Source: Pogona vitticeps
Lineage: Eukaryota; Chordata; Lepidosauria; Squamata; Agamidae
Direction of reading: 5' to 3'
Assembly (NCBI RefSeq): GCF_051106095.1
Contig: NC_135783.1
Coordinates: 196,614,947 to 196,678,946 of the forward strand
DNA: 64,000 nt
Each line of letters starts with the position of its first letter. Positions within the stretch are counted from its first letter, which is position 1. Made by a program: the position numbers and the translations under genes. Positions 1-11,200 of this stretch are shown piece after piece. The notes beneath the pieces were generated by a model. That model worked only from the letters and a program-made list of their open reading frames with translations. It was not told the origin of the DNA and did no database searches.

Positions 1-127
1 GCACCTCAATATTAGAGATGTGGGAGATGATTCTTTTGATAAACTACGTTTTTGGCCTCAGGGGGAGGAGTCATGGGCAGTACTCAGAGGCTTGGAACCA
101 AAAGAAGGATGGAAATAAGCAGCACAA

Positions 128-467
128 GGGACGTGGTGGCTCTGCGGGCTAAACCGCAGAAGCCTGTGCTGCAGGGTCAGAAGACCAGCAGTCGTAAGAT
201 TGAATCCACGCGACGGAGTGAATGCCGGTCGCTTTGTCCCAGCTCCTCGCCAACCTAGCAATTCGAAAACATGCAAATGCGAGTAGATAAATAGGTACCA
301 CCTCGGTGGGAAAGCAAAACAGTGTTCCCTAGTCACGCTTGCCACGTGACAATGGAAACTGTCTTCGGACAAGCGCTGGCTCTACGGCTTGAAAAACAGG
401 ATGAGCACCGCCCCCTAGAGTTGGACACAACTGGACTAAAAATGTTAAGGGGAACCTTTACCTTTTT
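128..467 (+). mobile_element. Sauria SINE, near full length
   Basis: The tRNA-like head is followed by the TAGATAAATAGGTACC segment and a 3' end reading GGGGAACCTTTACCTTT, the order of the squamate Sauria SINE consensus as I recall it. Plus orientation. Not translated. Confidence 0.85.
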
Positions 468-1062
468 AATTCCCATGTATGGGAATCTGCAGCATGACTC
501 TATGGCTGTCCTAATCCAGGCCTCTTTATCAGTCAATAAACGGGGTTCTAGTCACCCAGCATTTTGTATCTTCATTCTGTGTCAATGTTTGGACTTTATC
601 CAATAGCTAGGATTGTATAATCAATGCAATACCACCAAAGGCAGTGTCTCCTAAACATCAGGAAATAGAGGGCCAACTCTCTTCTAAACAGATTGTATTC
701 TGCTGCTTTTCTGTAAGTATATATAGAAATACCCTTAATTTCATGTCATCTTTTTAAAACGTTTATACTTTGAATTACAACTTTATCGGAGGTAAATTTA
801 TTTATTAATTTTAGGAAATATCTTACAATGGTTAAGTTACACACACTTAAGCTTCAGGGAGAAAGATAAACCTGACAAAATTAGTTTTGTCATATCCCCT
901 CCCCCAAGTCTCTACCAGTAATGCACAGTATTTGTAGCAGAACTTGACCAAATTTATGACTAGTATTCAACTAGACTGCAAAAGAGCTACCATTAATTTG
1001 CTTTCTGCTCATGGAAGGTAACCTTACACGACTTTGAGGGGTTCTTACATTGCCCTATACCA
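468..1062. other. No gene or clear repeat
   Basis: AT-rich flank downstream of ITGA4. No coding homology is seen on either strand. Confidence 0.5.
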
Positions 1063-1063
1063 C

Positions 1064-1206
1064 AACTCGTGTTCAATCCTGATGGGTTCAGATAGCCAGC
1101 TCAAGGTTGACTTGGCCTTCCAGCTTGCTGAGGTCAGTAAAATGAGTACTCAGCTCATTTGAGGGGGGGGGAGTTGTTTGCATAATTGTTGTAAACCACC
1201 CAGAGT
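1064..1206 (+). mobile_element. tRNA-derived SINE, 5'-damaged copy
   Basis: GTTCAATCC (B-box like), then CAAGGTTGACT, GTAAAATGAGTACTCAGC and TGTAAACCACCCAGAG. Same family as the copies at 1281, 18030, 29808 and 39052. Confidence 0.7.
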
Positions 1207-1280
1207 TGAAACAACAAACTCACCCCATTCAACATGGTCCCATTTTCATTAGCTTTCCACCAATTGAGCTGCGAAACACA

Positions 1281-1533
1281 CATTTATTTATTGGACTTAT
1301 TTATTTATTGGACTTATATACCGCCCCATAGCGCTACAAGCACTCTCCGGGCGGTTTACAATTTAATTATATAGGCTACACATTGCCCCCCCAGCGAGCT
1401 GGGTACTCATTTTACTGAGCTCGGAAGGATAGAAGGCTGAGTCAACCTTGAGCCGGCTACCTGGGATTTGAACCCCAGGTCGTGAGCACAGTTTTAGCTG
1501 CAGTACAGCGTTTTAACCACTGCGCCACCTCTG
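1281..1533 (-). mobile_element. tRNA-derived SINE, near full length
   Basis: Read on the minus strand: GTGGCGCAGTGGTTAAAACG (A box), GGTTCAAATCCCAGG (B box), then GTAAAATGAGTACCCAGC, the AAACCGCCCGGAGAG body and an AATAAATAAATAAG tail. The head keeps both internal polymerase III boxes. Confidence 0.8.
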
Positions 1534-2154
1534 GATCCACACCATTTGGTGAAATTATTTATTTTAATTTATTTTAATTAACCCAGCCTTTTAATGGATA
1601 TGTTATGAAAACTTGCACTCAGACTGAAATGGCGAACCTTCCAAGAACAGTGTATCCTCAATACATAAAACAAACACCTTCTGGCTGTTACAAAGATTTC
1701 ATAAGGCATGGTTCTATTTGGTCAAGCACATATCCAGATCATTTTGTACCATGTTTCAGAGCCTTTAACAATGTAATCTTTGAGATACTGTATAACTGGT
1801 GACATTGCAAAACACTTCTCTACAGATAATGGTCTGTGGATTAAAGTACAAGTACTTCATCTCTCTTTAGAATGTTATTCTAAAAGACATTAATCATTGA
1901 ACGAACCAAAATATTCTGTTCTAAAAAAATAAGATCAAATGTATCTATACATGTCTGACACCGTTTTAGAATAAACAGAATTGTTTAAGAGGAAATTGCA
2001 TGACACAAAGTCTACAGAAGAGTGGCTTCCGCGCAAACATACACACAGAGACCAAAATCCTGTTGATGTAAATCTACATGGTAGAAGCTGATTATGTCCT
2101 TAGCTTCCAACATTAATACTTTTTAAAAAATCAATTAAAAATTTCCTCTCCCCC

Positions 2155-2460
2155 TTTTCTAGGTTCTGATTCTCCCTAAGACTCCCTAGAAGACAGATTG
2201 GCCTGGCGTGCTCTGGTCCATGTGGTCACGAAGAGTCGGGCATGATGAAACGACTAAACAACAACAAGACTCCCTTTTGCCCTGGGGGGAAGCCTTTGGG
2301 AGCCTTGGGGTGGTGGATGGACGTGGGGGGGGGGAGTCTTTAATTGCCAAAAACTGCTGTCTGATCTGGTGGTGAGCTTCAGAGACTAAAGGCTTCCCCA
2401 GGAAAATGGAGCCCCCCCCCCCCCCCGGGAAATTTGCAACCTAAAAGTAAATTGACATCA
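2155..2460 (+). repeat. Unclassified dispersed repeat, also at about 35500
   Basis: GGTTCTGATTCTCCCTAAG and TCCCTTTTG...GAAGCCTTTG resemble 35520-35600. It is split here by the small BovB insertion at 2188-2265. Family not recognised. Confidence 0.4.
2188..2265 (+). mobile_element. BovB LINE, 78-bp 5'-truncated insertion with target duplication
   Basis: Matches the BovB 3' end (GTGCTCTGGTCCATG, GGTCACGAAGAGTCGG, ACTAAACAACAAC). It is flanked by a perfect 10-bp duplication AAGACTCCCT at 2178-2187 and 2266-2275, the mark of target-primed reverse transcription. Confidence 0.85.
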
Positions 2461-3280
2461 ACAGATTCTGCCCAGTAAGAGCATCCAAGCTGAGGACAGC
2501 ATATACAGTACAAGAATTCACAGAGCATGGACCCAAAAAAGTATTTTCAAGTTTAATTAAATGGGTGGGGGTAAGGAGACCAGATCCAGCCCCCAACCCA
2601 CTATCTCTAACAAATGGCACTGCAGTGAGGGTGGCTTTTCTGTCCTAGAAGACCCCAGTTGAATTTAGAACTCTGGGCAAATGGATTTGAACAGTCCATC
2701 CTGCATAACCTTTATTTTTTCCCCGCATCTCCCCCCTGCCTTCTTGCCAATGAGTTCAAGGTGTGGAGGGGTATTCACCGCCATACCATTTTATCCTTGC
2801 AACAACCCTTGAGGGAGAAAGATCACAACTAACCAAAAGTCACACAGAGCACTGTCGTGGGTCCATGCGTTCATCTGCTATACCACAGAGGTCCTCAGTA
2901 CATGAAGGAGAACCAAAACTGCCATAAAGGCAAGGAGGCACGTGAGCCCAGTGTGACCAGTTTCCTTCCCCCCCCCCGCATGTCAATAGAAGCCATGAAA
3001 CGGAACCACTGAACAGGCTCATGCCTTAACACCGTTCATTGACAGAATGGATGCTTCTGTGAGCACAGCACTTTTCCCTGGAGATGGAAGTTTATTGCTT
3101 CCATGGGGGGGTGGCAGGGAGGGGAGAGAGGAGAGACACAAAAACAGAAGAGTAGAATGACTCAACCTACTGTCTTCTACAGAAACTAAAATATGTACAG
3201 TGTTATGCCACATGTAGTTTGGAGGTGCTGAGAGGTCAATATTTTTATTGTGTAATGGGGTAATTTCCTAGTGTACAATT
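2460..3280. other. No gene recognised
   Basis: Intergenic flank with several homopolymer C/G runs. No exon of a neighbouring gene is recognised. Confidence 0.45.
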
Positions 3281-3539
3281 TACCGTATTTTTCAGTGTAT
3301 AAGACTATACTTTTATCTAAAATCTTTAGACTAAAAATTGAGGGTCATCTTATACACAGAAGCTGAGGAAAACAAAAATAAGTGGAGGAGAAAGCAGGGA
3401 TCAAAATGATCCTGCAGGGCGTTGATCCCTGCTTTCCCCTCCACTTGCTAAGCCCCACTTAGATTTCTTAATTTTGGGTTAGAAAAGTGGGGGGGACATC
3501 TTATACATGGGGGTATCTTATACACAGAAAAATACGGTA
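3281..3539. mobile_element. MITE with TACCGTATTTTTC termini
   Basis: Inverted ends TACCGTATTTTTCAGTGTAT and its complement at 3520-3539, both beginning with TA. Non-autonomous Tc1/mariner-like element of about 255 bp. No transposase. Confidence 0.75.
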
Positions 3540-3646
3540 TATGAGCTGGATCCGTGAGGGCATGGTTACATAACAAAGGGAAACTGTTTTTGAATCAGGT
3601 TTGAGATAAATTTTAAAAATTCATCTATACAACACAGAGGAAAGTA

Positions 3647-4060
3647 CAGTGGTGCCTCGCATAGCGATTGCTCCATTGAGCGACGAAATCGCTTAGTGAT
3701 GGAGTTTTTGCGATCGCAAAAGCCATCGCTTTGCGATGGTCCCTATGGGGTTTTTTTGCTTTGCAATGATCGCAGGGAAGTGATCATGGCAAAGCGACCC
3801 TTTTTTAACAGCTGATCGGCGGTTTCAAAATGGCCACCGGGAAAACAAAATGGCCGCTTGCTATTTTTCCTCGCTTAAGAGGCAGCGAAAATGGCGGCAC
3901 TATGGAGGATTTTTGCTTAAAGGTGAGGTTTTAAGCCCATAGGAACACATTAATCACGTTTTAATGCATTTCTGTGGGCTTTTTAATTTTGCTTAGCAAT
4001 GTTTTCGCTTAGCAAAGTTTTTTCCGAAACGGATTAACGTCGCTAAGCGAGGCACCACTG
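3647..4060. mobile_element. Tigger/mariner-like MITE (CAGTGGTGCCTCGC family)
   Basis: Inverted termini CAGTGGTGCCTCGC / GCGAGGCACCACTG with TA duplications at 3645-3646 and 4061-4062. The body carries AAAATGGCCGC and AAAATGGCGGC motifs. No open transposase. Superfamily inferred from the TA target and terminus. Confidence 0.8.
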
Positions 4061-4465
4061 TATAGTGTTTTTTTTGTTTTTGCCTAGGAAATGTGTTTTT
4101 TGGGGGGTTGGAAAGTGAGGTATTTTACCCAGCTGCAAGAGGTCTGTTTATTTTAAATCGCTGGTGCAGTTGATTTATTTTTAATTGTTTTGGCCTTTAT
4201 TGTGTAAATTGTGCCTGTGGGGTTTGTCAAGTAATGGATGCTAGGATCCTGGGTTTGGGGCTGAAGGAAAATCTTGCAGTCCAATATTAAACGAATATTT
4301 AAAATACCCTGCTGCAGTGAGTGACTAAGAAGCAGCCAGTGCGAGGGTGGGTGGGTGCAGGTCAAAGCCATAAATGCAATGATTCTAAAAGCCCAGGTAG
4401 CCTCCTCAAACAATATACAATGCAGTTTAAAAATGGATTTAAAAAGTCATTTTCATAGTGTAACT

Positions 4466-4688
4466 GGACCCTGAGCTAAGTATCTGGCTCTGGAGCCAGA
4501 GGTTGGGAGTTCAATTCCCCACTGTGTCTCCTGTGAGTAGAGCCAGCCTGTGTGGCCTTGGGCAAGCTGCATGATCCCAGGATGCTCCCAGAAGAAGGGA
4601 ATGGTAAAACACTTCTGATTACTCTCTACCTGGAAAACCCTGAAAAGGGTCGCCATGAGTCAGCACTGACTTCATGGCACACAGTGAT
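4466..4688 (+). mobile_element. tRNA-derived SINE (second family)
   Basis: B-box GGGAGTTCAATTCCC is followed by AGAGCCAGCCTGTGTGGCC, CCCAGAAGAAGGGAATGG and GGGTCGCCATGAGTCAG. Same family at 17128, 42010, 46650, 52430 and 53660 (the last five on the minus strand). Confidence 0.75.
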
Positions 4689-4787
4689 ATGTTGCAGTAT
4701 GTCAGCTCACTCATACATGGCAGACACAGAATGTATTGAAACAATTGTTTTTCCAGTCTGGGTTTCAGAAACTCACTCAAGATTCTC

Positions 4788-5141
4788 TTTATTGCTGTGT
4801 CCCAGTTCTGCTGATAATGCTGTTATATTTATAACGTGATTTGCTGCTTAGCTAGGTAGTAAGGCAATGCACGGAATTCAAGTATCACTGGTGCTGCATG
4901 TCAATTTTTTTTCCCCATCAGTTCTTCCCTAGTGTTGAACTAAGTGAAGCATCTTTGCATTTGAAGCCAAAATGGTTTTATCTTTACGAGTATTCTTCAG
5001 AATGTTTATCGTTTGCATTTTAGGAAGCTAATGATGATGCAACTGTTTCTCCATTGAGTTATACAGGAGAAGCACTCCTGGTTTGATAGTTCTTGCCGTT
5101 TGTGCCTTTGATAAAACACTGGCCATTACGTTGAAAAACTC
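4788..5141 (-). other. Probable short 3' UTR of ITGA4 with polyadenylation signal
   Basis: The first AATAAA on the minus strand after the stop lies at 4788-4793, about 350 bp downstream. Another lies at 4195-4200, beyond a SINE. Mammalian ITGA4 3' UTRs are longer, so the true end could be further left. No other gene is seen here. Confidence 0.4.
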
Positions 5142-5246
5142 TCAGTCGTCACCGTTGTCATTTTGGCTGCCATTTAGAAACCTCCAGCTTTCTCTTCCAT
5201 CTCCTTCCTGAGGAATCTGTTTGTATTTCCTTTTAAAGAAACCAAC
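5142..5246 (-). CDS. ITGA4: ITGA4 last coding exon (expected exon 28), cytoplasmic tail
   Basis: Residues 893-926 and the TGA stop (5142-5144). GFFKRKYK is the conserved membrane-proximal integrin motif. The rest (ESWRFLNGS, then an acidic end) corresponds to human DSWSYINSK. Compared with human, the RR two residues before the serine is GR, and the paxillin-region tyrosine is Phe. The acceptor is ACCTAG-like (AG at 5247-5248). Confidence 0.95.
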   Translation of the reverse strand, partial: VGFFKRKYKQIPQEGDGRESWRFLNGSQNDNGDD

Positions 5247-8200
5247 CTAGAATACAGAATTTCAGAATCAATTAAACTGGTGACCCAACTTATCCAGATA
5301 CTTCTTATTTATGCCACGTTCAGTCCACTCTCCCTGCCATGAACTAATACTGCTGCAGTTTCACATTCATCGCTTGCATCGCTTGTCTGCTTTGCATCCT
5401 TTCAAGCTAAGCTAAATTGGGGCACATGAATTTTGTATACAGTATATATCTTTTTATGCAGTAAATGTTTTCAGGCATGTTTCAAAAAAGGGTGACTTTT
5501 CAGATGCAGATGGACCACAACTCTTACAAGTTCTGAGCCTTCTGCTGGCTATCCAACATTGCCTGTTTGTTGAGAAGATGAACTGCCCAGTATCTTCCGT
5601 TCTGTACATGATGATTAGTATCTCTACAATATGAATGGGAGATTGAAAAAAATGGACGAGGGTCCATGAAAGCTAATGTCAAATAAAATTTAAGTCCTCA
5701 GGGCACCACAAGATTGCTTCTTGTTTCAAATATGAGTGACCTGCAAACTACCTCATGTTAATAAAACCTGAATTTGGACAGAATTATCATTGTTATGAAA
5801 AGACACAATAGTATATCATTTTCTGAAAACATTGAAAAGATCACTAAGCTTTTTCATGGCTGAAAAGAATTAGTATTTGTACTGCCTTTTTGGTTGTTTT
5901 AGACATTGAACTACACATTTTTGTAGGGCAATAAAATGTTTTTTAAACTTTCATTTTTATGCCTCTGCTTCCCCAAATACACAGGGGTAAAGTCACAGTA
6001 ACAAGTATAAAACTTGTGTATTTTACTAGACATTGGCCAAAATCCTTTTATGTAATTATGCCTGCATAAAGCAAGCAGTGTAACTTTTGGAGGCATATTT
6101 CCTGAAGTTAAAAAATGACCATTGACATTATATTTTGCAAGCAGTGCAACACAACTCATTTCACAACAAATAATGTCCACAATGATTTCTTCACCAGGGC
6201 AATTTGCCTCTAAAAATTATGCCATTTGCATTATGTCAGCATAACTATACGATAAGATTTTTGGTCATTGTTATTAACTGGTTTACTTTATAGAAATGGT
6301 AAATGGAAAGCAAGGACAGCTTTCGTAATGAGCTATAATAAAGACTCAATCAAACAAAAATATACATATGTGGGATTAAATTGAAGTACATACCTTCCAT
6401 AAAAGAAATGCAAGAAATAATAGCAAAATAATTCCAATTATGGAACCTGTTGCAATGAACAACACTGTAACACTGGTCTTTGTCTTTTGATTATGAAGAC
6501 CCTCCAGGATGACCTGCACACAATAAGGTATGTACAATAAATATACTAGAAATAGACTTGACTTCAGACATCTTTTTACAACAGTGACATCATGTTTCTC
6601 ATAAAAAGAACAAGCAGGGCTTTAATCTGCATGGCATGGTTGACTTGAAGGTGGCGATGGGGTCACATGAAAGTTATTTGCCAAGTGTGCTCATAATTTC
6701 TGACTAGTAATTATACTATTGGGACGTGATGGTGCTGTGGGTTAAACCACAGAAGCCTCTGTGCTGCAAGGTCAGAAGACCAGCCATTGTAAGATTGAAT
6801 CCATGCGACGAAGTGAACCCCCATCGCTTGTCCCAGCTCCTGTCAACTTAGCAGTTCGAAAGCATGTAAAAATGCAAGTAGATAAATAGGTACCATCTTG
6901 GTGGGAAGTAACAGTATTCCGTGTCTAGTCGTGCTGGCCATGTGACCACGGAAGATTGTCTTCAGACAAAGGCTGGCTCTATGGCTTGGAAACGGGGATG
7001 AGCACCACCCCCTAAAGTCGGACATGACTGGACTAAATGTCAAGGGGAACCTTTACCTAATTACACTATTACAATGATTTTATAGGCATCTGGGTTTTCA
7101 TCATAATATCAATGACAGGGATTGGCTTCTTAAACAAACTCAATCAAAAAGTATATTCCGCCTAAGACAGTGGGGAAGTATGTCAGTATTTGACCCAGAT
7201 ATAGCACAGGTTGTGCTCCTGATGCCCAAACTGAAATTATTACAGCATCTGAAATGGTTGCTGTGACAAGCCAATTGCCTGCTCTTCCCTTGATAAGGGA
7301 AATCCTAGATGAAGACCAACATAGACCTGAGATGGACTTCTCAGCAGCCAGTGATGAGGCTGTTTCATGTTATATGCCTCCCAACCCTAGGTCTCCCCTT
7401 CAGGAGCACATCTCCTTCATCTTGCATTATTTTTGCTGTTACAACTAGCCTTAGTAAATGCTGCCCACCGCTTCACACTGAAGAGGTTGCAGCAAACCAT
7501 TGAAATTTCCACAGCTGGTTATACCAGCTAGCCACTGTATAACATCCGGAGAACTTATCAAGACCGTTCATGATGATGTTGAAGAAAGCTAAAGATACAC
7601 TTTTTAAAAAGGTTAAGATCTTCACCCTCCAGTCAGGAAATAATATTTTCTAACAAAATGCTACTTAAGGATACTTACGTATGTTTTTTGCTTGCTCTTG
7701 TGCAACTCAATGACCCTGGGACTTTGCTCCGATGAAACTTTTGCTTTTACTTCAAGTATAAGTGCTGAAGCTTCATCCTGGTTTTAAAAGGTATGTCACA
7801 TGGTCTGAAAGCAAATGCTACACAAGGGATCCAATAAAAAAAACTGATGGAATACTTTACTGACATTAAGCAATGCAGGAGTGGGAAACTTCTTAGGACA
7901 CAATCCAGCCAATGTCAAGCACTTTTCGTCTTTTTTGACTGTATAAAGCGTTAACTATTTGCATAAGCTTCTACGACTGGCAGAATTTAAAAGTGCAAAA
8001 CTGCTTGGATTTTGCCCTAAGGGTGGACAAAATAATCAGAAAAATACATCCATTACGGAGAGTGTCCTAACAGAAGAGGCAAAACGTGAAGGCAGCTCTA
8101 TTTTGTTTAATTCATGCTCTTTTGGCAATTGCCAAAAGACAGTTTGTTATAAAAAGGATTCACAAATGTTTGGGGTTTCTTTTATGTTTCCTCTTTCATT

Positions 8201-11200
8201 TAATCTTTTGGTGCCCTTTCACCCTTTGTCAAATCATCTGAGAATTTTTTTCATCCAATAGCGTTATGAAGGCTCTCAGCAGTCAGCCAATCAGACTCTC
8301 CACAGGTGTCGGGAATTTTGAATTTAAATTGCCTGGAATCCATGGAGGAGTGATCTTTGCTGAGCTCCTAGTGTCCTCCATCTTGGATTGCCCGCTGCCT
8401 GCCGTGCTTCCACCTTGAATCCATGCTTTTTGCCTTTTTAAAAGAGAATTTCTTTGGAGTATTTTTACCACTGCCAGGAAGCATTCATGTGCCTGCATGC
8501 CTCCTTGGAATTATGATGTTTGATCCCCTCACCCTGATTTTTGGGGCAAAACTTTTCCCCCCTCTTTTTTTATTTGGTCCTTTCTTTTCTTGGCTGATTT
8601 TAACTGTCTGGGCTTGGCCTATCTGCTTCTGCTTGGCAGACTCAGTGAAAAGAGAAGGCACCAAGTGGGAGAGGGGAGAGAAATCTTTTTCAGTTTGACA
8701 AGTAAAGGAGCTTTGATTCTCTTTCCTGCCTTTTGCTGCTTTACTGCTTTCCTTGCTTTCTGGGAGAGGGGAGCTGTCTGTCTGTGTTTTCTTTGGCTAT
8801 TTCCCCCCTCTGTGTGCATGCATGGGGCTCCTATCCCTCTTTAACTGATATCTGAAAAATGGTCACTTTGTTAATTTACTGTTCATTCTGTTAAAAGTGC
8901 AGGGCTGGGAATTTTTGTGAGTGCTTCTGCTGGGGTGGGAGCTAGGGTTGGACTTTACGGCTGTGCCAGTGGACCAATGCACTGGGTGAGGAGTAGTAGT
9001 AGTAGTATTTGTTGTTGGGGCACATCCTGGCTCTTTTATGAAAGCTAAAGAGCCACCCTCCAAAAAAGGTTCCCAAATGAAAGAAATATGAAAAATGTTG
9101 TTGTGCATGTCCCTAACATCCACAACCTACAGTGTGATATGATATGATATGATTCTAAAGAGTAAACTATTTACCATGCTTAATAGAGAAGGGGTTGCTT
9201 CCAGATGAATTTGAACAGTTGCTTCTTTCCCACTTTCCATGTCTCCAAAGTTGCAAAATATTTGCAAACAGAAGGTGTCGTTTTTCATGCAGTACTTCAG
9301 AAAAGAGAGAGCATATACATGATGTTATGTGCAGCAATTAATTTTATTTCATTTTTCAAAAAAAATTATGCAACCGATATTTATTGCCCTCAGAACACTT
9401 TCTATGAGCAGATGTCTCTGACACATTTGGAATAGGTTTACTGAGAGATAATATGATTAATCTGAAAAGTTATTTCTGGTATTGTTGTTAGTGTTTGATT
9501 TCTGGTTTGCACCTAACAATAACCCATAAACTGGATGATGTAAAACCAATGGTGGTTTGTTCCCCAAGGCCACACTGTAAAGAGGAGCACAGAGAGCCAG
9601 CACCTGTCCTACCCTGTTTCCCCAAAAATAAGACCTAACCTGAAAATAAGCGCTACTATGATTTTTCAGGATGCTCGTAATATAAGGTAAAGGTAAATGT
9701 TCCCCTTGACAATTTGTCCAGTTGTGTCTGACTCTAGGGGGTGGTGCTCATCTCCGTTTCCAACCCATTGAGCTAGCGTTTGTCTGAAGACAATCTACCC
9801 ATGGTCACGTGGCCAGCGCGACTAGACACAGAATGCTGTTACCTTCCCCCCGTGGTGGTACCTATTTATCTACTTGCATTTGCATGCTTTTGGCAAGAAC
9901 TGGGACAAGCGACGGGAGCTCACTCCATCATGTGGATTCGATCTTACGACTGCAGGTCTTCTGACCTTGCAGCACAGAGACTTCTGCAGTTTAACCTGCA
10001 GCACCACCATGTCCCTTGTAATATAAGAGCTACCCCCAAAATAAGCCCTAGTTAAGTGAAACCCCACCATCTGCCATTGTGCAGCAACCAGAAGAAGATG
10101 ACAGGGATGTATCTGAATAAATGTTGATTGTTGTACATGAAAAAAATAAAACTTCCCCTTAAAATAAGCCCTAATGTGTTTTTGAAGCAAAAAATTAATA
10201 TAAGACCCTGTCTTATTTTCAGAGAAACACGGTACAATATTTTAAAGACCTTGATCAGAAGTCATACAAACTATCAGAATGATTAGACTCAACAAGAAAT
10301 ACAAATCATGAAGATTGTTGGCATAAATTTTATGATTGGCTTAGGAACAGAATATAAATTAATATTTAATAATTGAAAGCCTAAGATCAATTTAGTATTA
10401 GAATATGTATTATAAATTGGTTACACCAGAAACTTATGTATCTTTGAAATGTAATAGATAGGAATGAATATTGTAAAATGTTCATGGTGATTTACAATCC
10501 ATTTAATCCCATGTCCCTGTCCCCACCAACCCTACAAAATAAAACTTAAAAAAAGAAGTTGTACATTCTGCCCCTCTTATCATTTTCAAGTACCGCAGAG
10601 TGTCAGTGACTTAAGTTGTAAATGTGGTTTGGTTGTTCAAGTTTGTTATTGTTGTCATAGTTGTTTTGCATCTTAACAATGATTATTTCTTGAAAACTGG
10701 CAAAAATGCTAGACACAGGAAATATATTTATATTTATAACACATCTGTGTTTCTACACCTTCTAGTTTTATGGCAAAAAGAGATTTTTCAGTAGTTATAA
10801 GCAGATCACATGAATATAATGTCTTCTCTTTAATAAAATATTTTCCAAAATATCTGAAAAAAAGCACTTATGAATAAAGTAGACAAATTACCATTAGTCT
10901 CTTGTCAGGTTTTGTAAGGAATGTAATGAATTCTTGCAGCTTATTCTCATTTTTTTCTGGTAAAGTACAGTTTCTTGTATAATTTTTGTAGAAACAATGT
11001 CCACTGGTTGTCTAAAAATGAGAGAAAGCACAATTAAACCTGGTTTTCAAATGCTAAGAAAAGGAGAAATGTCTACCACACGCATGAACCATCAATCAAA
11101 ACAATTGTAATTACAAATGAAGGGGTCAAATTAATGCATATAATATATATCTTAGCCTAACCATAGCCACCTGGCTTTCTGTAAATTGCTTTGCTATATA

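Noticed and set aside
1281-1533. tRNA-like sequence with A and B boxes
   Set aside because: It is the head of a SINE present in several copies, not a functional tRNA gene.
1-5141. Search for the neighbour expected downstream of ITGA4 in vertebrates (CERKL, tail to tail)
   Set aside because: No frame on the plus strand shows recognisable homology. The gene is probably further left.
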